Positions 34,817 to 44,837 of a stretch of 64,000 nt of DNA are shown here, one piece after another (position 1 is the stretch's first letter; each line of letters begins with the position of its first letter). The notes beneath the pieces were generated by a model. It was not told where the DNA came from. It saw only the letters and a program-made list of their open reading frames with translations, and made no database searches. This DNA is from Aplectana chamaeleonis (taxonomy: Eukaryota > Nematoda > Chromadorea > Rhabditida > Cosmocercidae). The translations under genes were made by a program, and so were the position numbers. The stretch lies in the NCBI GenBank assembly GCA_029168955.1, contig JAPDOI010000905.1:1-64000 (forward strand), in the 5' to 3' direction.

Positions 34817-37275
34817 TCCTGGACATTAAACGGAGGTCCTGCGCACGTCCTTTGATGTTCTGCACACTCCTACTAAGGTCCTGCACACGTTCCATGATGT
34901 CCTGCACTCTCCTACTGAGATCCTGCACACATTCTACGACGTCCTGCACACCCCTTCTGGGGTCCTGCACAGGTCCCATAATGTCCTGAGCACTCCTACT
35001 GAGGTCCTGCACACATTCTACCACATCCTGCACACCCCTACTGGGGTCCTGCACACGTCCCATGATGTCCTGCCCACTTCTACTACGGTCCTGCACACGT
35101 ACAATGATCTCCTGCACACTCCTACTGAGGTCCTGCACAGGTCCCATGATGTCCTGCACACTCCTACTGAGGTCCTGCACACGTACAATGATCTCCTGCA
35201 CACTCCTACTGAGGTCCTGCACAGGTCCCATGATGTCCTGCACACTCCTACTGAGGTCCTGCACAGGTCCCATGATGTCCTGCACACTCCTACTAAGGTC
35301 TTGCACACGTTCCATGATGTCCTGCACACTCCTACTGAGGTCCTGCACACATTCTACGACGTCCTGCACACCCCTACTGGGATCCTGCACAGGTTCCATG
35401 ATGTCCTGCACACTCCTACTAAGGTCTCGCACACGTTCCATGATGTTCTGCACACTCCTACTAAGGTCCTGCACACGTTCCATGATGTCCTGCACTCTCC
35501 TACTGAGATCCTGCACACATTCTACGACGTCCTGCACACCCCTTCTGGGGTCCTGCACAGGTCCCATAATGTCCTGAACACTCCTACTGAGGTCCTGCAC
35601 ACATTATACGACGTCCTGCACACCCCTACTGGGATGCTGCACAGGTCCCATAATGTCCTGCACACTCCTACTGAGGTCCTGCACACATTCTACCACATCC
35701 TGCACACCCCTACTGGGGTCCTGCACACGTCCCATGATGTCCTGCCCACTTCTACTACGGTCCTGCACACGTACAATGATCTCCTGCACACTGCTACTGA
35801 GGTCCTGCACAGGTCCCATGATGTCCTGCACACTCCTACTGGGGTCCTGCACACGTCCCATGATGTCCTGCCCACTCCTACTAAGGTCCTGCACACGTTC
35901 CATGATGTCCTGCACTCTCCTACTGAGATCCTGCACACATTCTACGACGTCCTGCACACCCCTTCTGGGGTCCTGCACAGGTCCCATAATGTCCTGAACA
36001 CTCCTACTGAGGTCCTGCACACATTATACGACGTCCTGCACACCCCTAATGGGATGCTGCACAGGTCCCATAATGTCCTGCACACTCCTGCTGAGGTCCT
36101 GCACACATTCTACCACATCCTGCACACCCCTACTGGGGTCCTGCACACGTCCCATGATGTCCTGCCCACTTCTACTACGGTCCTGCACACGTACAATGAT
36201 CTCCTGCACACTCCTACTGAGGTCCTGCACAGGTCCCATGATGTCCTGCACACTCCTACTGAGGTCCTGCACAGGTCCCATGATGTCCTGCACACTCCTA
36301 CTAAGGTCTTTCACACGTTCCATGATGTCCTGCACACTCCTACTGAGGTCCTGCACAGGTCCCATGATGTCCTGCACACTCCTACTAAGGTCTTGCACAC
36401 GTTCCATGATGTCCTGCACACTCCTACTGAGGTCCTGCACACATTCTACGACGTCCTGCACACCCCTACTGGGATCCTGCACAGGTTCCATGATGTCCTG
36501 CACACTCCTACTAAGGTCTCGCACACGTTCCATGATGTTCTGCACACTCCTACTAAGGTCTTGCACACGTTCCATGATGTCCTGCACACTCCTACTAAGG
36601 TCTTGCATACGTTCCATGATGTCCTGCACACTCCTACTGAGGTCCTGAACAGGTCCCAATATGTCCTGCACACTCCTACTAAGGTCCTGCACACGTTCGA
36701 TGATGTCCTGCATACTCCTACTGAGGCCCTGCACACATTCCGCGACGTCCTGCACACCCCTACTGGGGTCCTGCACACGTCCCATGATGTCCTGCCCACT
36801 CCTACTACGGTCCTGCACACGTTCCATCATGTCCTGCACACTCCTACTGAGGTCCTGCACACGTTCCATGATGTCCTGCACACTCCTACTGAGGTCCTGC
36901 GCAGGTACAATGATGTCCTGCACACTCCTACTGAGGTCCTGCGCAGGTACAATGATGTCCTGCACACTTCTACTGAGGTCCTGCACAGGTCCCATGATGT
37001 CCTGCACACTCCTACTAAGGTCTTGCACACGTTCTATGATGTCCTGCACACTCCTACTGAGGTCTTGCACACGTTCCATGATGTCCTGCCCACTCCTACT
37101 GAGGTCCTGCACACATTCTACGACGTCCTGCACACCCCTACTGGGGTCCTGCACACGTTCCATGATGTCCTGCACACTCCTACTAAGGTCCTGCACACGT
37201 TCGATGATGTCCTGCATACTCCTACTGAGGCCCTGCCCACATTCTACGACGTCCTGCACACCCCTACTGAGGTCT
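34817..37275 (+). repeat. 42-bp minisatellite, array 2 (about 58 units)
   Basis: Units contain GTCCTGCACACTCCTACTGA, then GGTCCTGCACACGTTCCATG and AT. The two halves of each unit resemble each other, sharing GTCCTGCACAC at 21-base spacing. Larger blocks of 10 units recur 420 bases apart (for example 35488 and 35908, 35631 and 36051). The unit length divides by three and lacks stops in several frames. This opens a 678-residue frame (35301-37337 plus) and a 411-residue frame (36024-37259 minus). Neither has any non-repeat domain and I do not call them genes. Confidence 0.95.
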
Positions 37276-37455
37276 CACATAGTCAACCGACACTTCAGCA
37301 CATCCCGCGACGCCTTCTTATCGATGGTGCGCTTTGAGCGAATACGCGCCGCGGTCAAGCACATCGACCCGCACAGCGTCCTCTTCCGAGCCGGACGTTC
37401 AAAGTACACCACCCTGGAGAGCAAGGTGTTTATATGGAGTCTAAGAAAACAATGA
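37276..37455 (+). pseudogene. GC-rich coding-like tail, unrecognised
   Basis: The frame running out of array 2 continues for about 60 non-repeat residues (IVNRHFSTSRDAF, MVRFERIRAAVKHIDPHSVL, LESKVFIWSLRKQ) to a stop. Base composition is more GC-rich and codon-like than the flanks. It may be the end of an element protein that the satellite invaded, or chance. No family is recognised. Confidence 0.25.
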
Positions 37456-38047
37456 CTGATAACGAAAAACCCACCATTTTTCATAAACTATTCTTGAGAG
37501 GCTGGTTTCCGAGTTTCAAACGCCCGTTAGGGGCCCAGAAGTCATTATGGTGAGTTCTGACAATTATTTTCGTCATTCCCGTGGCCGATTACCTCTAGTC
37601 ACAAATTTTCGAGCGATTTGGTCCACGCCTTCCAAAAAAATGGTTTTCGACGGACGGAGGTGGAGGCGGAGGCGGTGGCGGTGGTGGAGAACGTTTTTGC
37701 GTACTTTGAGAGGTCATAACTTTAGAAAGCGGGGACCAGTTGGGATGAAAAGTTGCACACATGTGTAATTTCTTGCAGCGCGTCGAATAGTGTACAGCTC
37801 ATACCTCTGTTGACGGTATGAATAGGTGATCTCATTGTAGGGCATCCGCGCGGGAAGAGATCAAAGCCAAATCCTGGTGAGCGCTTCGCGCTCACCACAA
37901 TATGGAAGAAAACAAGCACCTTCGCAGGAAAAAAAATGATGAAGGATTTCAACTGGTGAAGTGAAACGGTTATCATCAACGTTATCAGGATTTCACGAAA
38001 CATGTAAAGCTACTATTGACGATTCGGCCTCATTAAGATCTTAAATG
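37456..38047. other. No gene seen; GGN-rich patch
   Basis: The segment holds a purine-rich run (GGAGGCGGAGGCGGTGGCGG near 37662) and a stable hairpin at 37876-37896. No coding frame is supported. Confidence 0.45.
37876..37896. repeat. Stable hairpin with TTC/GAA loop
   Basis: GGTGAGCGC, TTC, GCGCTCACC: a perfect 9-bp stem with a three-base loop. The minus strand contains GCGAAGC, a sequence known to form an exceptionally stable DNA mini-hairpin. It lies downstream of array 2, as the 9597 hairpin lies downstream of array 1. Confidence 0.7.
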
Positions 38048-38285
38048 ATAACCCAGTTCAGATGGGGTTGCGGCAGATACGCGGCAGGTTTGGGGCAGGT
38101 TCGCGGCAGAGAGTAACATCGCGGTAGGTTGGCGGCAGATACGCGGCAGGCTCGCACCAGCTCCAGAGTTGATACTAAAAGAACATCGCGGCGCCGAGGT
38201 GTTCGCGGCAGGTTCGAGGTTCGCGGGAGGTTTTCGGCAGACACGAGGTTCGCGGTAGGTTCACGGCTCGTTTGCGGCGAGTTTT
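38048..38285 (-). repeat. Degenerate GCGGCAGGTT repeats at the right end of the 15-kb unit
   Basis: Motifs such as TGCGGCAGATACGCGGCAGG and CGCGGCAGGTT recur irregularly. They mirror the GC-rich array inside the left end at 23275-23505. Confidence 0.7.
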
Positions 38286-38292
38286 CTCAGAG

Positions 38293-38700
38293 TAGGGGCT
38301 CCAACAACCACGTTTTCCACAAGACTAGACACATTACAGAGCACGAGGTCAAGTAACGAACTTCCTCTGGTCGGTCGAGGTGTCAGCTGGTTGAATTCAT
38401 GTGATTCAAACATGTTTAAAAACGTCTGTGAAATATTATTTAAACTTTTGGACATAATATCTGGGAGATTAAAGTCTCCGAGGACAATGCAAGGCAAGCT
38501 ACAAGAAGAAAAATCACTTAGCGCTTTTACAAGCTGAAGAGAGCTACTGGTATTGCAGTTTGGGACTCGATAAACAGCTATACAAAGAAAAGACCAAGCT
38601 TGGAGACGAAAAAAAGTACCTCTCATTACTATACACACCGTAACGATCAATCGAGAAGTTATTCGAAATCGAATGTTTATTCGAATATTATGCATCGAAT
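38293..38700 (-). pseudogene. LINE endonuclease, 5' part of the split LINE
   Basis: The minus-strand frame has SFLCIAVYRVPNCN, then CIVLGDFNLPDI (catalytic Asp block) and GSSLLDLVLCN, the order seen in jockey/CR1 endonucleases. It ends at VVVGAP where the 15-kb unit begins. The next expected block (SDH) is found at 23240, on the other side of that unit. The N-terminal part is missing past about 38610. A segment CCAAGCTTGGAGACGAAA occurs twice (38596 and 38739). Confidence 0.83.
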
Positions 38701-38999
38701 AGTGGACAATTTAAATGTCTCGTTTTTTAGAGGCACAGTCCAAGCTTGGAGACGAAATCCAAGGTATCCACATAATTATTAAGCAGACCCACCCTATATA
38801 GCACCTGCCAAGTGCGAGCTCTCAAATCCTCCGAATAAGGGAGGTATAGGAGGAAGCCACTTTGGCACGCCCCTTTTACGATCTTTCGAGTTCAACAGTG
38901 GCGAGATGAGCGATGGTTTTCGATCAATAGGGCCTTTCAGAGTGGCGTCGCAGCTAAATTCGCTCTCGCGGCGACGTGGTGAGAGATGGGGGTGCTACG

Positions 39000-39690
39000 C
39001 AGCGGAAACCGTGCCGCGCGATGGGAGCGAGCGCCGCGCTTTCAGTGTGCGCAAGCTGAGAGAGCTTCGCCGCGAGCTGGGAGCGACGGCAGCGACGTTC
39101 TGCGAGTGAATCGGTGTCGACCATTTTTGTCGCTGTCGCTATTTGTCGCTGTTGTTTCTTCGTATTAGTTAGTGCTCCTTCGTTACTATCTACTATACAA
39201 TGGATCCGACTCATTGAGGATAATTGTAAAAATTTCTCTTTTCTGCTCCACCCTGAATTAAAAGGCTTAAGTTTAGATGTATCTGGACTGGAAAGGTAGA
39301 ATGATCTCAACTTTCAAGTAACTTGGAGATTCTATGACAAGAAATTTTAAAATAACCGATTTTTTCCGGATATCCGAATCATTTTAAATTACCTTATTTT
39401 ACGAACACTCAATATGAAGTTAACGACAATTTTGTCCTCGCATGAATGATGTTGTGAGTTTCGATTGGAAAACAACCGTCTTCAAGCGTTAGGTTGACGG
39501 TGAAGAGAAAAACTGTTTTTGCAGTTTTCCGAAACGAGTCGGATCCAATGTCCAGATATACTATCTACCCATTAACCCATTGCAGAAGCATTTGATTTGC
39601 CTATTTCACTAACTACTATTTGCCATACAGGATTTATTTCGTCATGGCATTCAATTACTTTTTGTTCTCGTTATGTTTATTTATAAGAAC
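39000..39690. other. No gene seen
   Basis: A GC-rich beginning belongs to the end of the 5.2-kb element. The rest is AT-rich and without coding features. Confidence 0.4.
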
Positions 39691-39737
39691 TTAAAGGCAG
39701 TGTTCACGATAAATTTCACTTCCGACTAGCGAGACCT

Positions 39738-39752
39738 AGCGAAGTTTTCGCT
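39738..39752 (-). promoter_or_regulatory. Helitron 3' hairpin
   Basis: Six-bp stem (AGCGAA with TTCGCT) and a three-base loop, 8 bases from the CTAG end. In Helitrons such a hairpin marks the end of rolling-circle transfer. Confidence 0.8.
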
Positions 39753-40449
39753 CACAGAAACTTTTGCATGAGCCAACTACCTGAGACGGATTAGTTTGTT
39801 AGAACGGTGGTGACTGACTTCCGCTACCCAAATACTCTCTGAGCAGAGCAAGGTGCCGTAGCATTTACAGCAGGCCGTGGGTATATCAAAATGTGGGATC
39901 ATAAAACCAAAACATAAGAAGCCAGCGGTAAATCGTCGGTTGCTACCGGCACAAAATTAAGAACCTTCTGTACTTCCTTCACATACGTCGCTACCCACTG
40001 CCCTTTCTTCCAATTTGTAAAGTTCACAAGCGATTATTCTCGCTTTACCGTCTCTATCATGATAAGGAAAAACGCATTCTCATATTATATGATGTTTCCT
40101 AGTTGACCAACATCATGCCCTTGTTCTCAATGAATGAAATTAGTAGGTGGTTGTTTATGTTTTGTGGTGCAGATTTTGATAAGCTCAGACTTGCAACATA
40201 TATAAAACTGGTTTTTGGAAGTTAGGATTCGAAATGACTGAGCAGTTTGCAATAGTGGCGAACAGAGAAGGTGCGGAAGTGAAGCTGCTGCCTGTATCCT
40301 AAAACTGGAAAAAAAAAAAATGTCGCAGGAGTTCTGCGCCAATCTCAGAACGCGTCCTTCTCCAAGATTCATATTTTCCTATCTATTTCCTCTCCACAAG
40401 GTTAAGATTTAGCATTAAAATTGAAAAACCTTTTTCAAATTCTACACTC

Positions 40450-42110
40450 TTGGTGACGTCCTGCACACTCCACTGCGGTCCTGCTAACTTTCGATGACCT
40501 GCACACTCCCACTCCCAGGACCTGTGCATTTTCTACGACCGCCCTGCACCTCCAACTGGGGACCTGCACTCTCTATGACGTCCTGCACACTCCCGTTGGG
40601 TTCTTCACATTTTCTATGACGCCCTCCACGCTACCATTTGGGTCCTGCACACTTTCTATGACGTGCTGCACACTTCCGTTGAGGGTCCTGCACATTCCTA
40701 CTTAGGACCTGCGCACTTTCTATCACGTCCTGCACACTCCGATTAGGGAGTCCTGCACACTTTCTATGACGCCCTGCACACTCGCTGAGGTCCTGCACAC
40801 TTTCTATGACGTCCTGCACACTCCCACTGAGGTCCTGCACATTCCTACTTAGGACCTGCGCACTTTCTATGACGTCCTGCACACTCCAATTGGGGGTCCT
40901 GCACACTTTCTATTGACGCCCTGCACACTCCCACTTAGGTCCTGCACACTTTCTGACTTGACGCCTGAACACTTCCGCTGGGGTATTGCACATTCCTACT
41001 TAGGACCTGCGCACTTTCAATGACGTCCTGCACACTCCGATTAGGGTCCTGCACACTTTCTATGACGCCCTGCACGCTCCACTGAGGTCCTGCAACACTT
41101 TCTATGACGTCCTGCACACTCCACTGGGGTCCTGCACATTCCTACTTAGGACCTGCGCACTTTCTATGACGTCCTGCACACTTCGATTAGGGTCCTGCAC
41201 ACTTTCTATGACGCCTGAACACTCCACTGAGGTCTGGGGCCCTGCACACTCACATTCCTACTTAGGACCTGCGCACTTTCTGTGAGAGTCCTGCACACTT
41301 CGATTAGGGTCCTGCACACTTTCTATGACGTCCTGAACACTCCCACTGAGGTCCTGCACACTTTCTATGACGCCCTGCACACTTCCACTGGGGTCCTGCA
41401 CATTCTACATGGGACCTGCACTTCTATGACGTCCTGCACACTCCGATTATGGTCCTGCACACTTTCTATGACGCCCTGCACACTCCCATTCCTGAGGCCC
41501 TGCACTTTCTATGCGTCCTGCACACTTCCGCTGGGGTCCTGCACATTCCTACTTAGGACCTGCGCACTTTCTATGACGTCCTGCACTTCGATTGAAGGTC
41601 CTGCACTTTCTATGACGCCTGAACACTCCCACTGGGGTCCTGCACATTCTACTTAGGACCTGCGCACTTTCTATGACGTCCTGCACACTCCGATTATGGT
41701 CCTGCACACTTTCTATGACGCCCTGAACACTCTCACTGAGGTCCTGCACACTTTCTGCGTCCTGCACACTCCACTGGGGTCCTGCACATTCCTACGTAGG
41801 ACCTGCGCACTTTCTGACGTCCTGCACACTCCGATTATGGTCCTGCACTTTCTATGACGCCCTGCACACTCCCACGAGGTCCTGCACACTTTCTATGACG
41901 TCCTGCACACTTCCGCTGGGGTCCTGCACATTCCTCCCCAGGACCTGCGCACTTTTTATGACGTCCTGCACATCCGATTAGGGTCCTGCACACTTCTATA
42001 TCCCTGCACAACTGAGGTCCTGCACACTTTCTATGACGTCTGCACACTTCCGCTGGGGTCCTGCACTTAGGACCTTTATGACGTCCTGCACCCTGCACAC
42101 ATTTTTGCAT
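40450..42110 (+). repeat. 42-bp minisatellite, array 3 (about 39 units)
   Basis: Units contain CTTTCTATGACGTCCTGCAC, ACTCC, CACTGAGGTCCTGCACA and C, with many small deletions. They are clearly more degenerate than array 2. A sub-pattern with CACATTCCTACTTAGGACCT recurs every few units. The frames it opens (41282-41656 plus, 41835-42356 minus) are by-products. The array lies inside the Helitron. Confidence 0.92.
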
Positions 42111-42322
42111 CTTGACCACGCCCTGCATTTTTGCATCGCTAGACGACTCGCAGAAGTTATCATGACCCACGGCCAAAAGTGCGCTCCACGGACAAACTCG
42201 GTTGGCCCGAGGCACGTAAGAGGTGAGTCGGGCCGATTTTTTGGTAATCGATAAATGTCGCACCCACCTAAATGTTGGTACCATTTCATACAAGTTTCGA
42301 TCGGCCATTCCAAAGATATCGG

Positions 42323-42356
42323 GGACACATGCACACACATACACACACACACACAT
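42323..42356 (+). repeat. CA microsatellite
   Basis: ACACATGCACACACATACAC followed by pure CA repeats. It lies near the 5' end of the Helitron (GT on the element strand). Confidence 0.8.
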
Positions 42357-42806
42357 CGGGACATAACTGCTTTAAGTATAAGGATATGTCCACGGTTTAC
42401 GAAAGGTCTGGTGCCCTATATAGCAAGGCATGCTTAAAAAGGACACGAAAGACGCGTTTTTAAGCCAAAATAGGCCCTCTCTTGTTTACGTTGATTTTTG
42501 AGCGTGGAGGAATTGACCGCTACATAGAAGGATGATACCTATCAGTGCAATGAAGCAAACAGCTCAGTTATCAGCACTTCCTTCACTTGATCATTCCTAT
42601 AATCTGAGTCTTCATTTGTTCCTTTCGAGGGGCGGATCTGGGGCACGGGGCGTGTCTGGGGCACCAAAACGCTTGTTTGCAGCCGTTATTTTGCCGCTCC
42701 TGGCTCGATTTCTACCGTTATTTCGACACTGGGGGCCTAGAATCCTTCTCGCCTATCATTTCACTGTGGAAAGTCAACGAGGATGATCATCGTGAACGCT
42801 GCCTTA

Positions 42807-43095
42807 AAGGCCAACCGAACATTGCTCGACACGACGCGGTCATGTCACGGCTCTCGTAAACAAAATTTATGATAACCAATTGATAAAGGGTAGGGTATAA
42901 AAGAAGTGGAGAGCGGTGTGTCTTCATTCACACACCGTCCTTCTCCAGGGGTCAGCAGTTGAGGATCTGCCTAGACTAGGAAGTAGGAAAACAGCACCAC
43001 CGATGGTCAAGATATAACAAAATCGGAATAAAAACTTAGAAAATTATAGAGCCGTGACGCGACCGCGTCGTGTCCACCAATGTTCGGTTGGCCTT
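42807..43095. mobile_element. 289-bp inverted-repeat element
   Basis: AAGGCCAACCGAACATTG at left and its complement at right, with TA outside (42805-42806 and 43096-43097). Pairing runs on through GACACGACGCGGTC and GTCACGGCTC. It starts inside the terminal TTAA of type B copy 2. The core matches the 280-bp element at 34491-34770. Confidence 0.8.
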
Positions 43096-43202
43096 TACGT
43101 TCTTATTGTTTATTTTTATAAAAATTTTTCCAGGTGAAGACTATCATGACGGTGCTGATCATGATTGCTGGTGTATTATTCCGTGTTGCTAGTTTCTATT
43201 AA

Positions 43203-43270
43203 AGGCAGCATACACGCTCACAAACATGGTCGGCATAACAGCATAAATAGGCCGGCACGGCCCCTACCAT
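43203..43270 (+). repeat. Single end of an AGGCAGCATACACGCTC element
   Basis: TTAA at 43199-43202 is followed by AGGCAGCATACACGCTCAC, the same end type as at 4350 and 59345. I found no partner end nearby. Confidence 0.6.
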
Positions 43271-43396
43271 GTCGTCAACGACGTTTGGAGAATTGAAAAC
43301 CATCCAGGATGACAATATTTGACGCTAATTGAGCAATCATGCCTTGCACGCCCGTATTTTCACACCCCTTCGAGGAGCAGAATGAAAAGTTAAACC

Positions 43397-43890
43397 TGAG
43401 AAAACATGTGATAGCCTAGAGTGATAGCACTATCACATGGGAGTGCATGAGAGAAACAGCTTGATTTACTTGAGTATAACATGTCTACATACCGATTAAC
43501 TCTCGTACACTTTCGGGAATGCCGCTCTACTTCAGCTGACTTTCTGAAATGGAGGATTTCATCTGTGCACAGACATGTTATACTCTGTTTATCTTGAATC
43601 GCACAAAACACGGTCCACCAAAAGTCCTCTAATTGGCCCTCTAGTACCGTAGCGGACGTCCACGATGCGTTCTCGGCAGACCCGGGTGGCAGGGTGGGTG
43701 GCCGAGTGACGGCATTGACGAATCGATTGCTCTGCTCTTCTGTTTGGAAAAAGCCAGCTTTATTTGTTACCTGTTGTAGCTGGGAGCCTGAAGTCGAGTG
43801 AAAATTCGCCAAAAAAGGAGCATCGATGTGAAGGGAAAGAAACGTACTGACGAAACTCTGTTGGTCCAATACTACTCCCCAAATGTTCAA
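43397..43890 (-). CDS. Unidentified open frame, 166 residues
   Basis: This minus-strand frame has a balanced, non-repetitive composition (for example FLANFHSTSGSQLQQVTNKA and LEDFWWTVFCAIQDKQSI) with eight or so Cys residues toward the C-terminus. No domain is recognised. Its 3' side reads TTTTCTCAG then GT, so an exon end is possible. It lies within the 5.2-kb nested element. It could be a captured host exon, part of an element protein, or chance. Confidence 0.3.
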
Positions 43891-44833
43891 TAAAAAATGG
43901 CGACTTTTATTATTATACCCGCGAAATCAGCACCGTCAGAATCACCTTCAACTGAAAAGATTTCCATATCAATGACGTTTTTCAACAACAATTTCGCGCA
44001 AGGAGTGGCATGCCAATATGTTTATGCGCTCTAATCGAACTTAAAGGGCGGCGAAGAAATAAGAAACGGCAGAGACAGAAATACGACGCTGCGACGAGTC
44101 ATAAGCCACGTCCTTTTTCACTCGCTCTGAGCAGCGACGCCGCGAATTTCGCAGCGACGCCACTCTGAAAGATCCTTATAGCCCCGTTCTTCCCTTAATT
44201 TTGAGCTTCTCTGTTTATTCAGGCTGGCTCAAATAGCTGCATCGGTTGCAGATGACGGAAGTTATCGAAACTCCGCTACCAGGGGGTCTTTTACGAATCC
44301 AGAAACAATTGAAATCAGCGTGGGACCGTTTTCAAAGATAGGTAGAAAGACAGATAATCGGTTCCGAGGTTGGACTGTGCTTTTGAGGTCCGAATATCGA
44401 ACAATATTCGAATGGCATCATTTTTTGAGGTACGAATATTGCATAGTATCCGAATGGTGCGATTTTTAAAGTTCCGAATTCGAATTGGTATTCGAATGGT
44501 CAATATTAGAAGAATTTGATACGAAACTATTCGAATGTCACAGCCAAGCACCCCCCCCCCCCCCGAAGTGAATAAGCAATGCTTCAACACGTGTGGATTC
44601 GTATCATAACATATTGAATTCTTTTGGAAGAATAAATGGATGACACCACTACGCTCCAGCTAGTATTTTCCGATTAATTCGAGCTAGTGGTGGTAATTTA
44701 TCAACTTGTCACGACGTGTGTTGCGGGGTCGTGGCTCAACGCTCTGCGTATAGTACGCGGTGTGGCTCCCTAGCCCCATTCGTTAGCGTTCATGGATGAA
44801 GCCCCTTGGGTCAAAAAATAATTGCAAAATAAC
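43891..44833. other. No gene seen; ATTCGAAT-rich patch and poly-C
   Basis: This covers the right ends of the two nested elements. A patch rich in CGAATATTCGAAT-like motifs (44390-44540) and a 14-base poly-C run (44551-44564) follow. No coding frame is supported. Confidence 0.45.
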
Positions 44834-44837
44834 TCAC

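Larger units (their letters stand above)
23275..38292. mobile_element. 15-kb TA-flanked unit splitting a LINE
   Basis: TA at 23273-23274 and 38293-38294 flanks the ends CTCTGAGAAGACTCGCCGC and, reversed, CTCTGAGAAAACTCGCCGC. Both ends continue into GC-rich ACCTGCCG-like repeats (22-bp array at left, degenerate copies at right). On the outside are two halves of one LINE in the same orientation. Joining them with one TA gives an uninterrupted frame reading GAP then IGNSDH across the joint. The unit contains a mariner remnant, an LTR, a 251-bp element, the 113-bp satellite foldback, a 280-bp element and the second 42-bp array. No transposase of its own is visible. It may be a small CTCTGAGA-type element enlarged by later insertions, like the 602-bp relative at 7219. 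Confidence 0.72.
39726..42384 (-). mobile_element. Non-autonomous Helitron carrying a minisatellite
   Basis: On the minus strand the insertion starts TCCTTATACT and ends CTAG. Its hairpin AGCGAA-AAC-TTCGCT lies 8 bases before CTAG. The host joint is A on the left and T on the right with no target duplication (host reads GATA|TCGG). These are the defining features of Helitrons: 5' TC, 3' CTRR preceded by a short hairpin, insertion between A and T. No Rep/helicase frame is present. The interior is mostly 42-bp repeats, with a GT-rich stretch near the 5' end. Confidence 0.85.
39697..42803. mobile_element. Type B TTAA element, copy 2, split by a Helitron
   Basis: TTAA at 39693-39696 precedes AGGCAGTGTTCACGATAAA, which runs only to CACTTCCGA at 39725. 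The remainder resumes at 42385 with TATGTCCACGG and ends at 42803 with GAACGCTGCCT before TTAA (42804-42807). Copies 1 and 3 read CCGATATCTCC without a break at this point, so the 2.66 kb between is an insertion. Confidence 0.85.
38935..44170. mobile_element. 5.2-kb nested element (TTTCAGAGTGGCGTCGC ends)
   Basis: TTTCAGAGTGGCGTCGC at left pairs with GCGACGCCACTCTGAAA at right. Both ends are followed by further GCGACG-rich sequence and AAATTCGC. The target duplication is not clear. It contains a split type B element, a Helitron, a 289-bp element and an unidentified frame at 43397-43890. It holds no recognisable transposase. Confidence 0.65.
38731..44380. mobile_element. AGGCACAG-type element, split by a 5.2-kb insertion
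   Basis: The ends AGGCACAGTCCAAGCTTGG (38731) and, reversed, AAGCACAGTCCAACCTCGG (ending about 44380) are inverted. TTAG at left and TTGA at right look like decayed TTAA. Inner sequence at left (GAGATGAGCGATGGTTTTCG) and at right (ATAGCCCCGTTCTTCCCTTA) are consecutive parts of the type A element body, so the element was one piece before the insertion at 38935-44170. Confidence 0.68.

Noticed and set aside
35301..37337. 678-residue open frame on plus (and 411 residues on minus at 36024-37259)
   Set aside because: Entirely 42-bp repeat translated. Unit length divides by three, and equally long frames exist on the other strand and in other frames.
23275..38292. Two unrelated LINE copies each cut by a separate CTCTGAGA element
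   Set aside because: Possible, but orientation, order, single-TA joint and exact frame continuity all favour one split LINE.
27202..42110. CRISPR arrays
   Set aside because: The repeats are contiguous with no unique spacers, no cas genes occur, and the setting is eukaryotic.
38935..44170. hAT assignment for the CAGAGTGG-ended 5.2-kb element
   Set aside because: The ends fit loosely but no 8-bp duplication exists; the flanking octamers are inverted copies, thus part of the ends.
44725..44790. tRNA-like string GTGGCTCAACGCTCTGCG
   Set aside because: It resembles a D-arm only. No acceptor stem or T-arm could be paired.
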